From: an uncultured Parabacteroides sp.
GTDB taxonomy: Bacteria; Bacteroidota; Bacteroidia; Bacteroidales; Tannerellaceae
DNA length: 31,071 bases
NCBI GenBank assembly: GCA_937890135.1
Contig: CALBYC010000115.1
Location: forward strand, 1-31,071
Direction: 5' to 3'
This document shows positions 7,582 to 15,430 of this stretch, one piece after another (within the stretch, counting starts at the first letter, position 1; each line of letters opens with the position of its first letter). The position numbers and the translations under genes were made by a program. The notes beneath the pieces are model-generated. The model did no database searches. It was given only the letters and a program-made list of their open reading frames with translations, and had not been told where the DNA came from.

Positions 7582-8907
7582 TTATTTGAAGAAATAACGG
7601 AACACGTCATTGCCATTTGCATAAAGCAACAAAGCAAATAACAAAAACATTCCTACCACTTGTGCATATTCAAGGAACTTATCGCTCGGTTTCCTCCTGG
7701 TCACGACTTCATACAACAAGAAAAGTATATGCCCTCCATCTAAAGCCGGAATAGGAAGAATGTTCATGAAAGCCAGCACTACAGAAAGCCATGCCGTGCG
7801 TTCCCAAAAAATTTCCCAATCCCAAGAAGAAGGGAAAAGTCCGCCGATCGAGCCGAAACCGCCAATGCTGGAAGCACCCTCTTTGGTGAAGACATACTGC
7901 ATGTCACTCACATAACTCTTTAACGTATGCACGCCACGAGAAATGCCTGCAGGGAAAGAGGCAAAGAAATTATATTTCTTAGTCACTGTCTTATACAGCT
8001 CAGCGGGACCTTCAACCACAACGCCTATCTTGCCAGCAGAATCAACCTGTAAAGAGTAATCTTCACGCATGCCGTTACGTTCCACGCCCACAGTTGTCAA
8101 TTTCCCTTTACACTTATGCAAAGCAAGCGCGGCATCATAAAATGTTTGAGTCTCCACCCCATCGATTGACACAATATGATCTCCTTTCTCAATGCCAGCC
8201 ACAGCTGCCGGACTCTCCGCATTCGCCACATCTTTCACTATCATCGGGAAACGCATGCTGGCAAATCCTTTTTTATCTTTCAGCACTCGCTTCATCATAT
8301 CTTTGGGAATCGGAATGATTACCTCAACGCCATTACGCAAGACCGTCACGTTGTTTGCACTAACGACACTTCGCAAACAATCCTCGTCAAATCGATCCAA
8401 AGACACTGTGTCAGCTTTCAACAGGATATCGCCATCTTTGAACCCTATCTGATGGAACGTCTCGCTGTAGTCCATGCCCATCTTCATGTTCTTCAAGGGC
8501 AAATAGGAATCCCCCCAATGGAAAAGCACCATTGAATAAATAATAAGAGCGAACAGAAAGTTAAATAACACCCCGCCTGCCATAATCAGCAAACGCTGCC
8601 CTGCAGGCTTGGAACGAAATTCATAAGGTTTAGGAGGCTGTGCCATTGCCTCTTTGTCCATGCTTTCGTCTATCATCCCCGATATCTTGCAATAACCGCC
8701 TAAAGGAAGCCAACCCACGCCATACTCGGTATCGCTGTTCTTCGGTTTATATTTAAACAGAGAAAACCAAGGATTAAAAAAAAGGTAAAACTTCTCCACA
8801 CGGACTTTGAACAATCTGGAAAAGAAAAAATGCCCGAGTTCATGAACAATGACCAATATGGAGAGGCTCACGATAAGTTGTAATGCTTTTATCAAAAAAG
8901 TTTCCAT
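7582..8907 (-). CDS. rseP: site-2 intramembrane zinc metalloprotease RseP
   Basis: An M50 protease that cuts membrane proteins, classically anti-sigma factors, within the bilayer. The zinc site HELGH is at residues 22-26 in the first transmembrane segment, and the third ligand motif NILPIPALDGG (382-392, Asp390) is in the third. At least one periplasmic PDZ domain (about 215-290) is visible, with an incomplete one before it. Membrane segments are near 7-30, 104-128, 373-395 and 414-432. At 441 residues it has normal length. It follows dxr by six bases, a pairing common in bacteria. A possible local substrate is the tail-anchored protein at 13453-14232. Confidence 0.96.
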   Translation of the reverse strand: METFLIKALQLIVSLSILVIVHELGHFFFSRLFKVRVEKFYLFFNPWFSLFKYKPKNSDTEYGVGWLPLGGYCKISGMIDESMDKEAMAQPPKPYEFRSKPAGQRLLIMAGGVLFNFLFALIIYSMVLFHWGDSYLPLKNMKMGMDYSETFHQIGFKDGDILLKADTVSLDRFDEDCLRSVVSANNVTVLRNGVEVIIPIPKDMMKRVLKDKKGFASMRFPMIVKDVANAESPAAVAGIEKGDHIVSIDGVETQTFYDAALALHKCKGKLTTVGVERNGMREDYSLQVDSAGKIGVVVEGPAELYKTVTKKYNFFASFPAGISRGVHTLKSYVSDMQYVFTKEGASSIGGFGSIGGLFPSSWDWEIFWERTAWLSVVLAFMNILPIPALDGGHILFLLYEVVTRRKPSDKFLEYAQVVGMFLLFALLLYANGNDVFRYFFK

Positions 8908-8913
8908 GCTTGT

Positions 8914-10071
8914 TTACAAATGACTTATTAATTGTTTTGCTATTTTTCTTGCTTCAATGTCTGTATTCACATAATCTTCATATCCCGGAGAAGGCAGGAA
9001 CATTGCCTTGGACATCGTCTCTTCTATAATGTCGCTCATCTGCAAAAAACCAATGCGGTCTTGCAGGAATGCAGCCACTACTTCCTCATTGGCAGCATTC
9101 AAGATGCAAGGCATATTTCCGCCCTTGCGGACTGCCTCAAAAGCATACGCCAAATTCCGGAATCGTTCCATGTCAGGCTCTTCAAATGTCAAAGAGGAAT
9201 ATTTATTGAAATCCAAACGAGCATCAGGGCTTTTCATCCGTTGGGGATAAGAGAAAGCATATGCGATAGGGAGTTTCATGTCGGGAACACCCAATTGAGC
9301 AATTACTGCACCATCTTCAAACTGCACCATCGAATGAATGACAGATTGAGGATGAACAATAATCTGTATCTGTTCCGGATTAACGCCAAACAACCATTTT
9401 GCTTCAATCATCTCAAATCCTTTATTCATCATGGAGGCAGAATCAATCGTAATCTTCGCCCCCATGTGCCAGTTAGGATGCTTTAAAGCTTGATCCTTCG
9501 TAACCGTGGCCAGCTCTTTCATGCTTTTCCCCCGGAAAGGTCCTCCTGAGGCAGTCAATAATATTTTCTCTATCGTATTATTTCCGGCACCATTCAAACA
9601 CTGAAAGATGGCTGAATGCTCGGAATCGACAGGCAAAATGGGCACCCTGTTTTCCAAAGCCAAACCCATTACCAGCTCTCCCGCAACTACCAAAGTTTCC
9701 TTGTTAGCCAAAGCAATGGCTTTCCCTGCCTTTATCGCAGCAATTGTGGGTTTCAGTCCGGCATAGCCAACCATGGCCGTCAACACCATATCGATGGGTC
9801 CACTTTGCACGACTTGCGTAATGGCTTCAGAACCAGCCCACACCTTGATTGGCAAATCCTCCAAAGCCTCCTTCAATTCCGGATATTTTTGCTCATTGGC
9901 GATGACGACCACCTCGGGCATGAATTTACGAGCTTGGTTAATCAATAAATCGACCTGATTGTTCGCAGTCAACGCATACACTTCAAAACGGTCAGGATGT
10001 TCATTCACCACTTCCAAGGCTTGCGTGCCGATAGATCCGGTCGAACCCAATATTGCTAATTGTCTTTTCAT
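8914..10071 (-). CDS. dxr: 1-deoxy-D-xylulose-5-phosphate reductoisomerase
   Basis: The NADPH-dependent enzyme that makes 2-C-methyl-D-erythritol 4-phosphate, the first committed step of non-mevalonate isoprenoid synthesis. The N-terminus MKRQLAILGSTGSIG carries the NADPH-binding GSTGSIG. LANKETLVVAG, PVDSEHSAIFQCL (metal-binding Asp and Glu), ASGGPFRGKS, the DSASMMNKG segment and HPQSVIHSM are all present, so the active site is complete. The family normally begins at MKRQ, so the ATG at 10071 is chosen. An upstream ATG at 10080, right against the stop of the M23 gene, would add three residues. It sits between the M23 peptidase and rseP in a tight leftward run. Confidence 0.97.
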   Translation of the reverse strand: MKRQLAILGSTGSIGTQALEVVNEHPDRFEVYALTANNQVDLLINQARKFMPEVVVIANEQKYPELKEALEDLPIKVWAGSEAITQVVQSGPIDMVLTAMVGYAGLKPTIAAIKAGKAIALANKETLVVAGELVMGLALENRVPILPVDSEHSAIFQCLNGAGNNTIEKILLTASGGPFRGKSMKELATVTKDQALKHPNWHMGAKITIDSASMMNKGFEMIEAKWLFGVNPEQIQIIVHPQSVIHSMVQFEDGAVIAQLGVPDMKLPIAYAFSYPQRMKSPDARLDFNKYSSLTFEEPDMERFRNLAYAFEAVRKGGNMPCILNAANEEVVAAFLQDRIGFLQMSDIIEETMSKAMFLPSPGYEDYVNTDIEARKIAKQLISHL

Positions 10072-10080
10072 GTTGTCCAT

Positions 10081-10968
10081 TTAAAAAGCGATATAATCTT
10101 CCGGGTTCACGGGTTTGCCATTAAGCCACAATTCAAAGTGTAAATGCGGTCCGGTAGATAAAGCCCCGCTATTACCCACCAAAGCTATCGCTTCTCCAGC
10201 AACCACAGTCTGTCCCGGTTCTTTCAGTAATGTCTCGTTATGTTTATATATTGATATGAAACCGTTTTTATGCTGAAGTTGTATCACATTACCTTGATTG
10301 GAATCATAGCCCGTATAAACCACTGTGCCATCCAAAGTAGCCAGGACACTTTCTCCCGGCTTCGCAGCAATATCTATTCCGAAATGGCATATGTCAACTT
10401 GATACTGAGACGATATGATGCCTTCTACAGGTTTGTAAAAGAAAAAAGTGTTCGTAGGAGATGCATCAACATTCAACACGGTCAGGTTATATTTCTCGTC
10501 TTGCTCAAATTCTTTCACATACGCTTGTTCATGTTCTTCCCTCGGTATCTGAAAATCCATGTCGGCATGTGCCAAGGAATCTATCTGCCGAATAGAGTCC
10601 AGTTCGATCTCGCCTGACATGATTTGTGTCACGTTACGCAAGTATAAATCCTGTATTTGGATCATCCGTTCTAAAGAATCAGCACGCAAGGCATTCTCCA
10701 TTATCTCTTTTCGCACCTCCACATCCAAGTAACCGGGAAGGTAGTTGCGTATCGGAGTCATTATGATAATCAAAGCCGTAACCGTGATTAAAAAGACCGC
10801 ATAAACCGCCAATGACAGGAAGGCAGACAAGAAAGACAAACGGATAGCCCAAACTTCTTCCAATGTGTTTTCATTAATGAACGACAACTTGTATTTGAAA
10901 CGCACTCGCTTCCAAAAAGAAAGTTTATCGTTATTTATTTTTATTGCTTTCCACCATTTCATACGCAA
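10081..10968 (-). CDS. membrane-anchored M23 (LytM-type) metallopeptidase
   Basis: A 295-residue protein with a basic N-terminal cytoplasmic stretch, one transmembrane segment (about 47-70), a helical linker (about 80-135) and a C-terminal peptidase M23 domain (about 180-290). The zinc ligands HFGID (His195, Asp199) and HLHFE (His275, His277) are intact, and His243 is in the usual catalytic position. It is therefore probably an active peptidoglycan endopeptidase facing the periplasm, rather than a degenerate activator. It lies six bases after rimM and abuts dxr, so it belongs to the murA-to-rseP transcript. No specific gene name can be assigned. Confidence 0.92.
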   Translation of the reverse strand: MRMKWWKAIKINNDKLSFWKRVRFKYKLSFINENTLEEVWAIRLSFLSAFLSLAVYAVFLITVTALIIIMTPIRNYLPGYLDVEVRKEIMENALRADSLERMIQIQDLYLRNVTQIMSGEIELDSIRQIDSLAHADMDFQIPREEHEQAYVKEFEQDEKYNLTVLNVDASPTNTFFFYKPVEGIISSQYQVDICHFGIDIAAKPGESVLATLDGTVVYTGYDSNQGNVIQLQHKNGFISIYKHNETLLKEPGQTVVAGEAIALVGNSGALSTGPHLHFELWLNGKPVNPEDYIAF

Positions 10969-10974
10969 TCGGAT

Positions 10975-11499
10975 TTACAAAGCCAGCAATCCTTCAGGAA
11001 GCGACACAAACATTTTTTTCTGTTCGTAATCCACCTCCTTCACCAGCTCTTCGGCTGCCGGTAACAATATATTTTTCCCATTATAATCTATTTGCAACAA
11101 GACATTGATCGTAGAATCATCCACATCTGTTATTTTCCCCAAAAGCCTTTCATCCTCATCTATTACTTCAAAACCGAGAAAATTATCCCACGTGATGTCT
11201 CCGACAAGTGAAGCCTCATCCACCAGTTCCAAAGGGTAATACACATCCCTCCCGGAAAATTCACGCGCAGCTTCTTCTGAGTCAACCCCTTCGAGCTTCA
11301 ACAATAATGCAGTATCGTTCTTATATCGATATTCTTCTACAAAGAAAGGGACCAATATGCCATCCATGCAACACACCACAAATAAATCGTCCGGGCATTC
11401 TTCAAACAGATCACAGTCTGTAATTAACGTAATTTCACCTTTAATGCCATGGGGTTTGGCAAACATCCCTATTTTAAAAACGTCTTCCTTCTTTATCAT
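10975..11499 (-). CDS. rimM: ribosome maturation factor RimM
   Basis: RimM binds protein S19 and helps process the 16S rRNA head of the 30S subunit. The N-terminal RimM domain (about 1-95) opens with the hallmark GMFAKPHGIKGEI. The C-terminal PRC-barrel domain (about 98-172) contains LLGKITDVDDSTINVLLQI and the ending NILLPAAEELVKEVD. At 174 residues it has the usual length. It starts three bases after the murA stop. In many other phyla rimM sits with rpsP and trmD; here it is with murA and an M23 peptidase. Confidence 0.95.
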   Translation of the reverse strand: MIKKEDVFKIGMFAKPHGIKGEITLITDCDLFEECPDDLFVVCCMDGILVPFFVEEYRYKNDTALLLKLEGVDSEEAAREFSGRDVYYPLELVDEASLVGDITWDNFLGFEVIDEDERLLGKITDVDDSTINVLLQIDYNGKNILLPAAEELVKEVDYEQKKMFVSLPEGLLAL

Positions 11500-11502
11500 A
11501 AT

Positions 11503-12807
11503 TTATAGCCGAGTGATACGTGCTCCGATCCTATTCAATCGTTTGTCTATATCTTGATAACCGCGGTCAATTTGGTCAATGTTATGAATCGTGCTTATCC
11601 CTTCTGCGCTCATGGCTGCAATCAACAATGCGATTCCCGCACGAATGTCCGGTGAAACCATGTTGGAAGCACGAAGCCTGAATCGGTGTCCGAGCCCTAT
11701 GACTGTAGCGCGGTGCGGGTCGCATAATATAATCTGAGCACCCATGTCTATCAGTTTGTCCACAAAGAAAAGCCGGCTTTCAAACATTTTCTGATGAATC
11801 AAGACACTACCAACTGCCTGAGTGGCCACGACCAGGAAGACACTCAATAAATCCGGAGTCAAACCAGGCCAAGGAGCATCTGCGATGGTCATGATGGAAC
11901 CATCCATGAAAGTGTCGATTTCATATGAGTCATGAGGAGGGATATGTATGTCATCTCCTTTTTGCTCCACAGTGATGCCCAACCTTCTGAAGGATTCCGG
12001 AATTATGCCTAACATTTCCGCTCCCGTGTCCTTTATCAACAGGTCAGACCCCGTCATGGCAGCCATCCCTATGAAACTTCCCACTTCAATCATGTCAGGC
12101 AAAATAGTATGTTCCGTCCCCTTTAGAACTTTAACTCCTTCTATTGTCAACAAATTGGATCCAACACCGGAAATGTTAGCCCCCATTCTGTTCAACATCG
12201 CAGAAAGTTGTTGCAAATAAGGCTCACACGCAGCATTATATATGATTGTTTTGCCTTCAGCCAGCACGGCCGCCATCAATATGTTCGCTGTCCCGGTAAC
12301 AGATGCTTCGTCCAATAACATATATGCTCCTGACAGATGATTGCTTTTCACTTCATATACTTGCCTTGTCGCATCATAGGAGAAAACAGCCCCTAATTTT
12401 TGTATGCCGGCGAAATGCGTGTCCAAGCGTCGCCGGCCTATTTTATCTCCTCCCGGTTTTGGGAACATGGCTTTGCCGAAACGGGCGACCAAAGGTCCCA
12501 CAATCATCACAGACCCTCTCAGGGAAGCACTTCTCCGAATAAAATCGTCCGTTTGCATGTACTCCAAGTCCACCTCGTCAGCCTGAAAGGTGTATGAACC
12601 TTCGCCAATCCGTTCCACCTTAACCCGCAAATCTCGTAACAACTGTATCAGATTGTTCACGTCCAATATGTCGGGGACATTATGGATAGTTACCTTTTCA
12701 GCTGTCAGAAGCACTGCGCAAATCACCTCCAAGGCCTCATTTTTTGCGCCCTGGGGAGTAATTTCTCCGACCAAGCGGTGTCCTCCTTCTATGACAAATG
12801 AACTCAT
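11503..12807 (-). CDS. murA: UDP-N-acetylglucosamine 1-carboxyvinyltransferase (Asp-type, MurA)
   Basis: Transfers enolpyruvyl from PEP to UDP-GlcNAc, the first committed step of peptidoglycan synthesis. Lys22 in GAKNEAL matches the conserved PEP-site Lys. The flexible catalytic loop reads KPGGDKIGRRRLD: residue 121 is Asp (codon at 12445-12447) where E. coli has Cys115, the residue alkylated by fosfomycin. Asp-type enzymes are active and intrinsically fosfomycin-insensitive. The two-lobed EPSP-synthase-like fold is complete at 434 residues. Its ATG overlaps the TGA of the DUF4290 gene (ATGA), which indicates translational coupling. Confidence 0.97.
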   Translation of the reverse strand: MSSFVIEGGHRLVGEITPQGAKNEALEVICAVLLTAEKVTIHNVPDILDVNNLIQLLRDLRVKVERIGEGSYTFQADEVDLEYMQTDDFIRRSASLRGSVMIVGPLVARFGKAMFPKPGGDKIGRRRLDTHFAGIQKLGAVFSYDATRQVYEVKSNHLSGAYMLLDEASVTGTANILMAAVLAEGKTIIYNAACEPYLQQLSAMLNRMGANISGVGSNLLTIEGVKVLKGTEHTILPDMIEVGSFIGMAAMTGSDLLIKDTGAEMLGIIPESFRRLGITVEQKGDDIHIPPHDSYEIDTFMDGSIMTIADAPWPGLTPDLLSVFLVVATQAVGSVLIHQKMFESRLFFVDKLIDMGAQIILCDPHRATVIGLGHRFRLRASNMVSPDIRAGIALLIAAMSAEGISTIHNIDQIDRGYQDIDKRLNRIGARITRL

Positions 12808-13412
12808 CTGTTCTTCTTTGAATAATTATTTCTTTTTGAATTGTTATTGTTGCTCCTGGCCAAAATGTCCCGGCTCTCGGCCAACTTATGCTGCCCTTCG
12901 TCCAATACGATTGCACCGTTGGACAGCTCTTCCAAATCCTTAAAAATCTTCCGGTCATCCACCGATTCCTTATTCCATGTAAGGAAAGACTTTTTCATCT
13001 GATTAGCCAACAAACGAACCAGCTGGTCCTTTTCCGGACCCGGCGCAAATTCTGTGGCTTTCTGAATCATCCGTTCCAATGTTTTTCCATAATGACGATA
13101 ACGGATGCGGGAATTATTGTACGGGATTCGTGGGGGACGTGCATACAAATTCTCCTTTTTCACTATTTCGTACGGGTAATCTATGTCCAGTTTGAAATCA
13201 GACATGATTGCCAAATGATCCCATAATATATGCTTGAAATCATTCACATCCCGCAAATGAGGGAACATATTCCCCATCACGTTGATAATGGTATTTGCGC
13301 AACGTTCTCGTTCGCTTCTGTCTTGGATAGTCACACAATAATCTACCATGTTTTGTATATTGCGCCCATATTCCGGCAAGACCAATTTCTCCTCTTGTGT
13401 ATTGTATTTCAT
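12804..13412 (-). CDS. DUF4290 domain protein
   Basis: The sequence fits the DUF4290 family, a Bacteroidetes protein of unknown function. It begins MKYNTQEEKLVLPEYGRNIQ and is soluble and helical, with conserved-looking Trp, His and Arg residues (ILWDHLAIMSDFKLDIDYPYE, about residues 62-82). The C-terminal 20 residues are a low-complexity Asn/Lys/Ser tail. The open frame extends to 13436, but ATG 13412 gives the typical family start and leaves room for a promoter at 13434-13441. Translational overlap with murA suggests an envelope- or division-linked role; this is inference from position only. Confidence 0.85.
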   Translation of the reverse strand: MKYNTQEEKLVLPEYGRNIQNMVDYCVTIQDRSERERCANTIINVMGNMFPHLRDVNDFKHILWDHLAIMSDFKLDIDYPYEIVKKENLYARPPRIPYNNSRIRYRHYGKTLERMIQKATEFAPGPEKDQLVRLLANQMKKSFLTWNKESVDDRKIFKDLEELSNGAIVLDEGQHKLAESRDILARSNNNNSKRNNYSKKNR

Positions 13413-13433
13413 TCGTAAAACTATGTTTATGTG

Positions 13434-13441
13434 CAAAAATA
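13434..13441 (-). promoter_or_regulatory. -7 element upstream of the DUF4290 gene
   Basis: TATTTTTG followed by CA on the reverse strand matches TAnnTTTG, 21 bases before the chosen start and in the gap after the preceding gene. No -33 TTTG is found at 19-21 bases. It would let murA through rseP be expressed separately from pfkA. Confidence 0.45.
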
Positions 13442-13452
13442 CGGTTTTTCCA

Positions 13453-14232
13453 TCAAATGACCTTCATCAAGCAATTTAAAAGAAACAAAATTAGGGCAAC
13501 TACGGCCGCTTGCCATATAAAACGCCTGTTAGCTTGTTTTTCTTTCACTAATAAAGGAAATATATCTTTTGGTGTGTCTTTTATGACGCGTATCAATTCC
13601 AACTCATCCAATATGTTTGCTTCTGTCTCCAAATACAACATCGTGGCATCATATTGCTGGGCGAATGCGGGATCTTCCTTGACACGTTTTTCGATTCTTC
13701 GTCGTTCAGGAAGGCTCAAAGCATCTCTAAAATAGGCTATCATATCGTCCTGAGAACTGAAAATTTCCGCCGTAGGGTTCTCTAAACGTGGGTCTGCCTT
13801 TATTTTCTGAATGGACAGCAATTGGCGGATGCAATTCAACATCTCCGCAGGCTCCAACTCATGCATGACGGAATCAGTTCCCCAAATGGCATGAAACACA
13901 CAACGGTGTATTTGTATATATTGCTCCTGCCAATCATATTCCTTGAGGTAAGCGGGAGTTTTCTCAGGCACATTCTTCGATAGTCCCGTCAAAAAAGCTA
14001 TTGCGTTTTGGCTTCCCAAACGGAATAACTGTATTTTAAACGGAGCGTTTCCCAAGTCGAACTGATGTTGGTGCACCTTAGCGATCAACTCGGAAAAGCT
14101 TGCCGCATATAATTTACGTAACGAAGAATCGGGAAGCGCAAACCGTTTCCGCAGAAACGATTTGAACGCATCCCAATTCTTATCATAATAATAAGATATT
14201 AATGCCTTTTCTTCTTTGTAAGATATGTCCAC
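13453..14232 (-). CDS. tail-anchored protein with sigma-like and anti-sigma-like modules (function unknown)
   Basis: I do not recognise a named family. Residues about 7-83 resemble sigma-70 region 2: a helix with WDAFKSFLRKRF, an SLRKLYAASFSELIAKV stretch in the place of the usual DAEDLVQEVF segment, and LFRLGSQNAIAFL resembling the LFRIARNRALDLL segment. No helix-turn-helix region 4 is evident. Residues about 161-215 (DDMIAYFRDALSLPERRRIE and following) resemble the N-terminal helices of anti-sigma factors. A single hydrophobic segment (about 238-256) lies at the extreme C-terminus, leaving only a few residues outside. Composition matches the neighbours. It lies between pfkA and DUF4290. Similarity is by eye only. 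Confidence 0.75.
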   Translation of the reverse strand: MDISYKEEKALISYYYDKNWDAFKSFLRKRFALPDSSLRKLYAASFSELIAKVHQHQFDLGNAPFKIQLFRLGSQNAIAFLTGLSKNVPEKTPAYLKEYDWQEQYIQIHRCVFHAIWGTDSVMHELEPAEMLNCIRQLLSIQKIKADPRLENPTAEIFSSQDDMIAYFRDALSLPERRRIEKRVKEDPAFAQQYDATMLYLETEANILDELELIRVIKDTPKDIFPLLVKEKQANRRFIWQAAVVALILFLLNCLMKVI

Positions 14233-14283
14233 GTCTTCTGTTTTTGGTGATAAGACGGCAAGTTTCTCACATTTGCAATAAAA

Positions 14284-15261
14284 TCAGATTGACAATTCGT
14301 TTAACACAGCTATCAAACTCTTGTCTATTGGTTTATTTTTCTTGATTGCCTCCGTGAACGGAACATAAACGACCTCGTCGTTGCGTATGCCCACCATCAC
14401 GTTGCGTTGCCCTTCCAATAATGCTTGAATGGCAGTATAGCCCAGACGGCTTGCCAATATTCGGTCGTTCGCACTGGGTGAACCGCCTCGCTGCAAATGC
14501 CCCAAGATGGTCACGCGCACGTCATATTGAGGATATTCGCGCATGACACGCTCCGCATAATATGTAGCTCCTTTCCCATTCGGGCTTTCCGTCACAATGA
14601 CAATGCTGCTATTCTTGGTCTTACGGAAACCGCGGCTGATGAACTCTTCCAATTGATCCGAATCGGTTTGGTCTTCCGGTATGATTGCCGCCTCAGCGCC
14701 AGAGGCAATTGCACTGTTTTGAGCCAAAAAGCCGGCATCACGTCCCATAACTTCCACGAAAAAGATGCGTTCATGGGAAGTCGCCGTATCTCGTATCTTA
14801 TCAACACATTCAACGATCGTGTTCAATGCCGTGTCGTAACCTATCGTCACGTCCGTACCGCACAAGTCGTTATCGATCGTGCCAGGCAAACCGATGCAAG
14901 TGACGTCATATTCTTCGGCAAAAGTCCTCGCACCCCTCAACGAGCCATCCCCGCCAATCACTACAAGGGCGGAGATATTCTCTTTTTGCATCACTTCATA
15001 TGCTTTTTTCCTTCCTTCAGAAGTTTCAAACTCTTTAGAGCGAGCTGTTTTCAATATTGTCCCTCCACGTTGGATGATATTGCTGACATCCTCTGTGCTC
15101 ATCTCTTTCATTTCATCATTAATCAGCCCTTCATATCCCCGGAAGATACCTTTCACTTTGAAACCGTGGCAAATGGCACTACGTGTGACAGCCCGAATCG
15201 TTGCGTTCATGCCTGAAGCATCTCCACCAGAAGTCAAAATTCCAACAAAACCTCTTTCCAT
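14284..15261 (-). CDS. pfkA: ATP-dependent 6-phosphofructokinase
   Basis: Phosphorylates fructose 6-phosphate to the 1,6-bisphosphate, the committing step of glycolysis. The N-terminus [20 protein letters not shown] carries the ATP-binding GGD. GGDGS (103-107) has Gly in the position that favours ATP over pyrophosphate. GLPGTIDND (124-132) contains the catalytic Asp130, and MGRDAGFLA (172-180) the sugar-phosphate site. At 325 residues it has normal bacterial length. It heads the leftward run; the next gene starts 51 bases after its stop, with no terminator in between. Confidence 0.97.
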   Translation of the reverse strand: MERGFVGILTSGGDASGMNATIRAVTRSAICHGFKVKGIFRGYEGLINDEMKEMSTEDVSNIIQRGGTILKTARSKEFETSEGRKKAYEVMQKENISALVVIGGDGSLRGARTFAEEYDVTCIGLPGTIDNDLCGTDVTIGYDTALNTIVECVDKIRDTATSHERIFFVEVMGRDAGFLAQNSAIASGAEAAIIPEDQTDSDQLEEFISRGFRKTKNSSIVIVTESPNGKGATYYAERVMREYPQYDVRVTILGHLQRGGSPSANDRILASRLGYTAIQALLEGQRNVMVGIRNDEVVYVPFTEAIKKNKPIDKSLIAVLNELSI

Positions 15262-15301
15262 ATTTTTTCATTAGTTTAAAATTAGACATATAATGACGTT
15301 A

Positions 15302-15309
15302 CAAAATTA
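15302..15309 (-). promoter_or_regulatory. -7 element upstream of pfkA
   Basis: TAATTTTG on the reverse strand fits TAnnTTTG and lies 40 bases before the pfkA start. A TTTG is present further upstream, but at 24 bases rather than 19-21. Confidence 0.5.
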
Positions 15310-15379
15310 GTTTCTATGCATCTATATGAGAATCAAATAATCATTAAATAAAACTAAATAAGGCTCTAAGGCAAAGCAA

Positions 15380-15408
15380 AAAGGACGCACCACAACGATG
15401 CGTCCTTT
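15380..15408 (-). terminator. terminator of the serine palmitoyltransferase gene
   Basis: AAAGGACGCA and TGCGTCCTTT form a perfect 10-bp stem with a 9-base loop. On the reverse strand the downstream arm runs into TTTTTGC, giving a five-T tract. It lies 22 bases after the stop at 15431 and insulates pfkA from it. Confidence 0.85.
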
Positions 15409-15430
15409 CCCTTTATATCTGTAAAAACAA

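Noticed and set aside
13413..13436. Upstream start for the DUF4290 protein (eight more residues)
   Set aside because: The added residues are not family-like and would run over the probable promoter element; MKYNTQEEKL is the better start.
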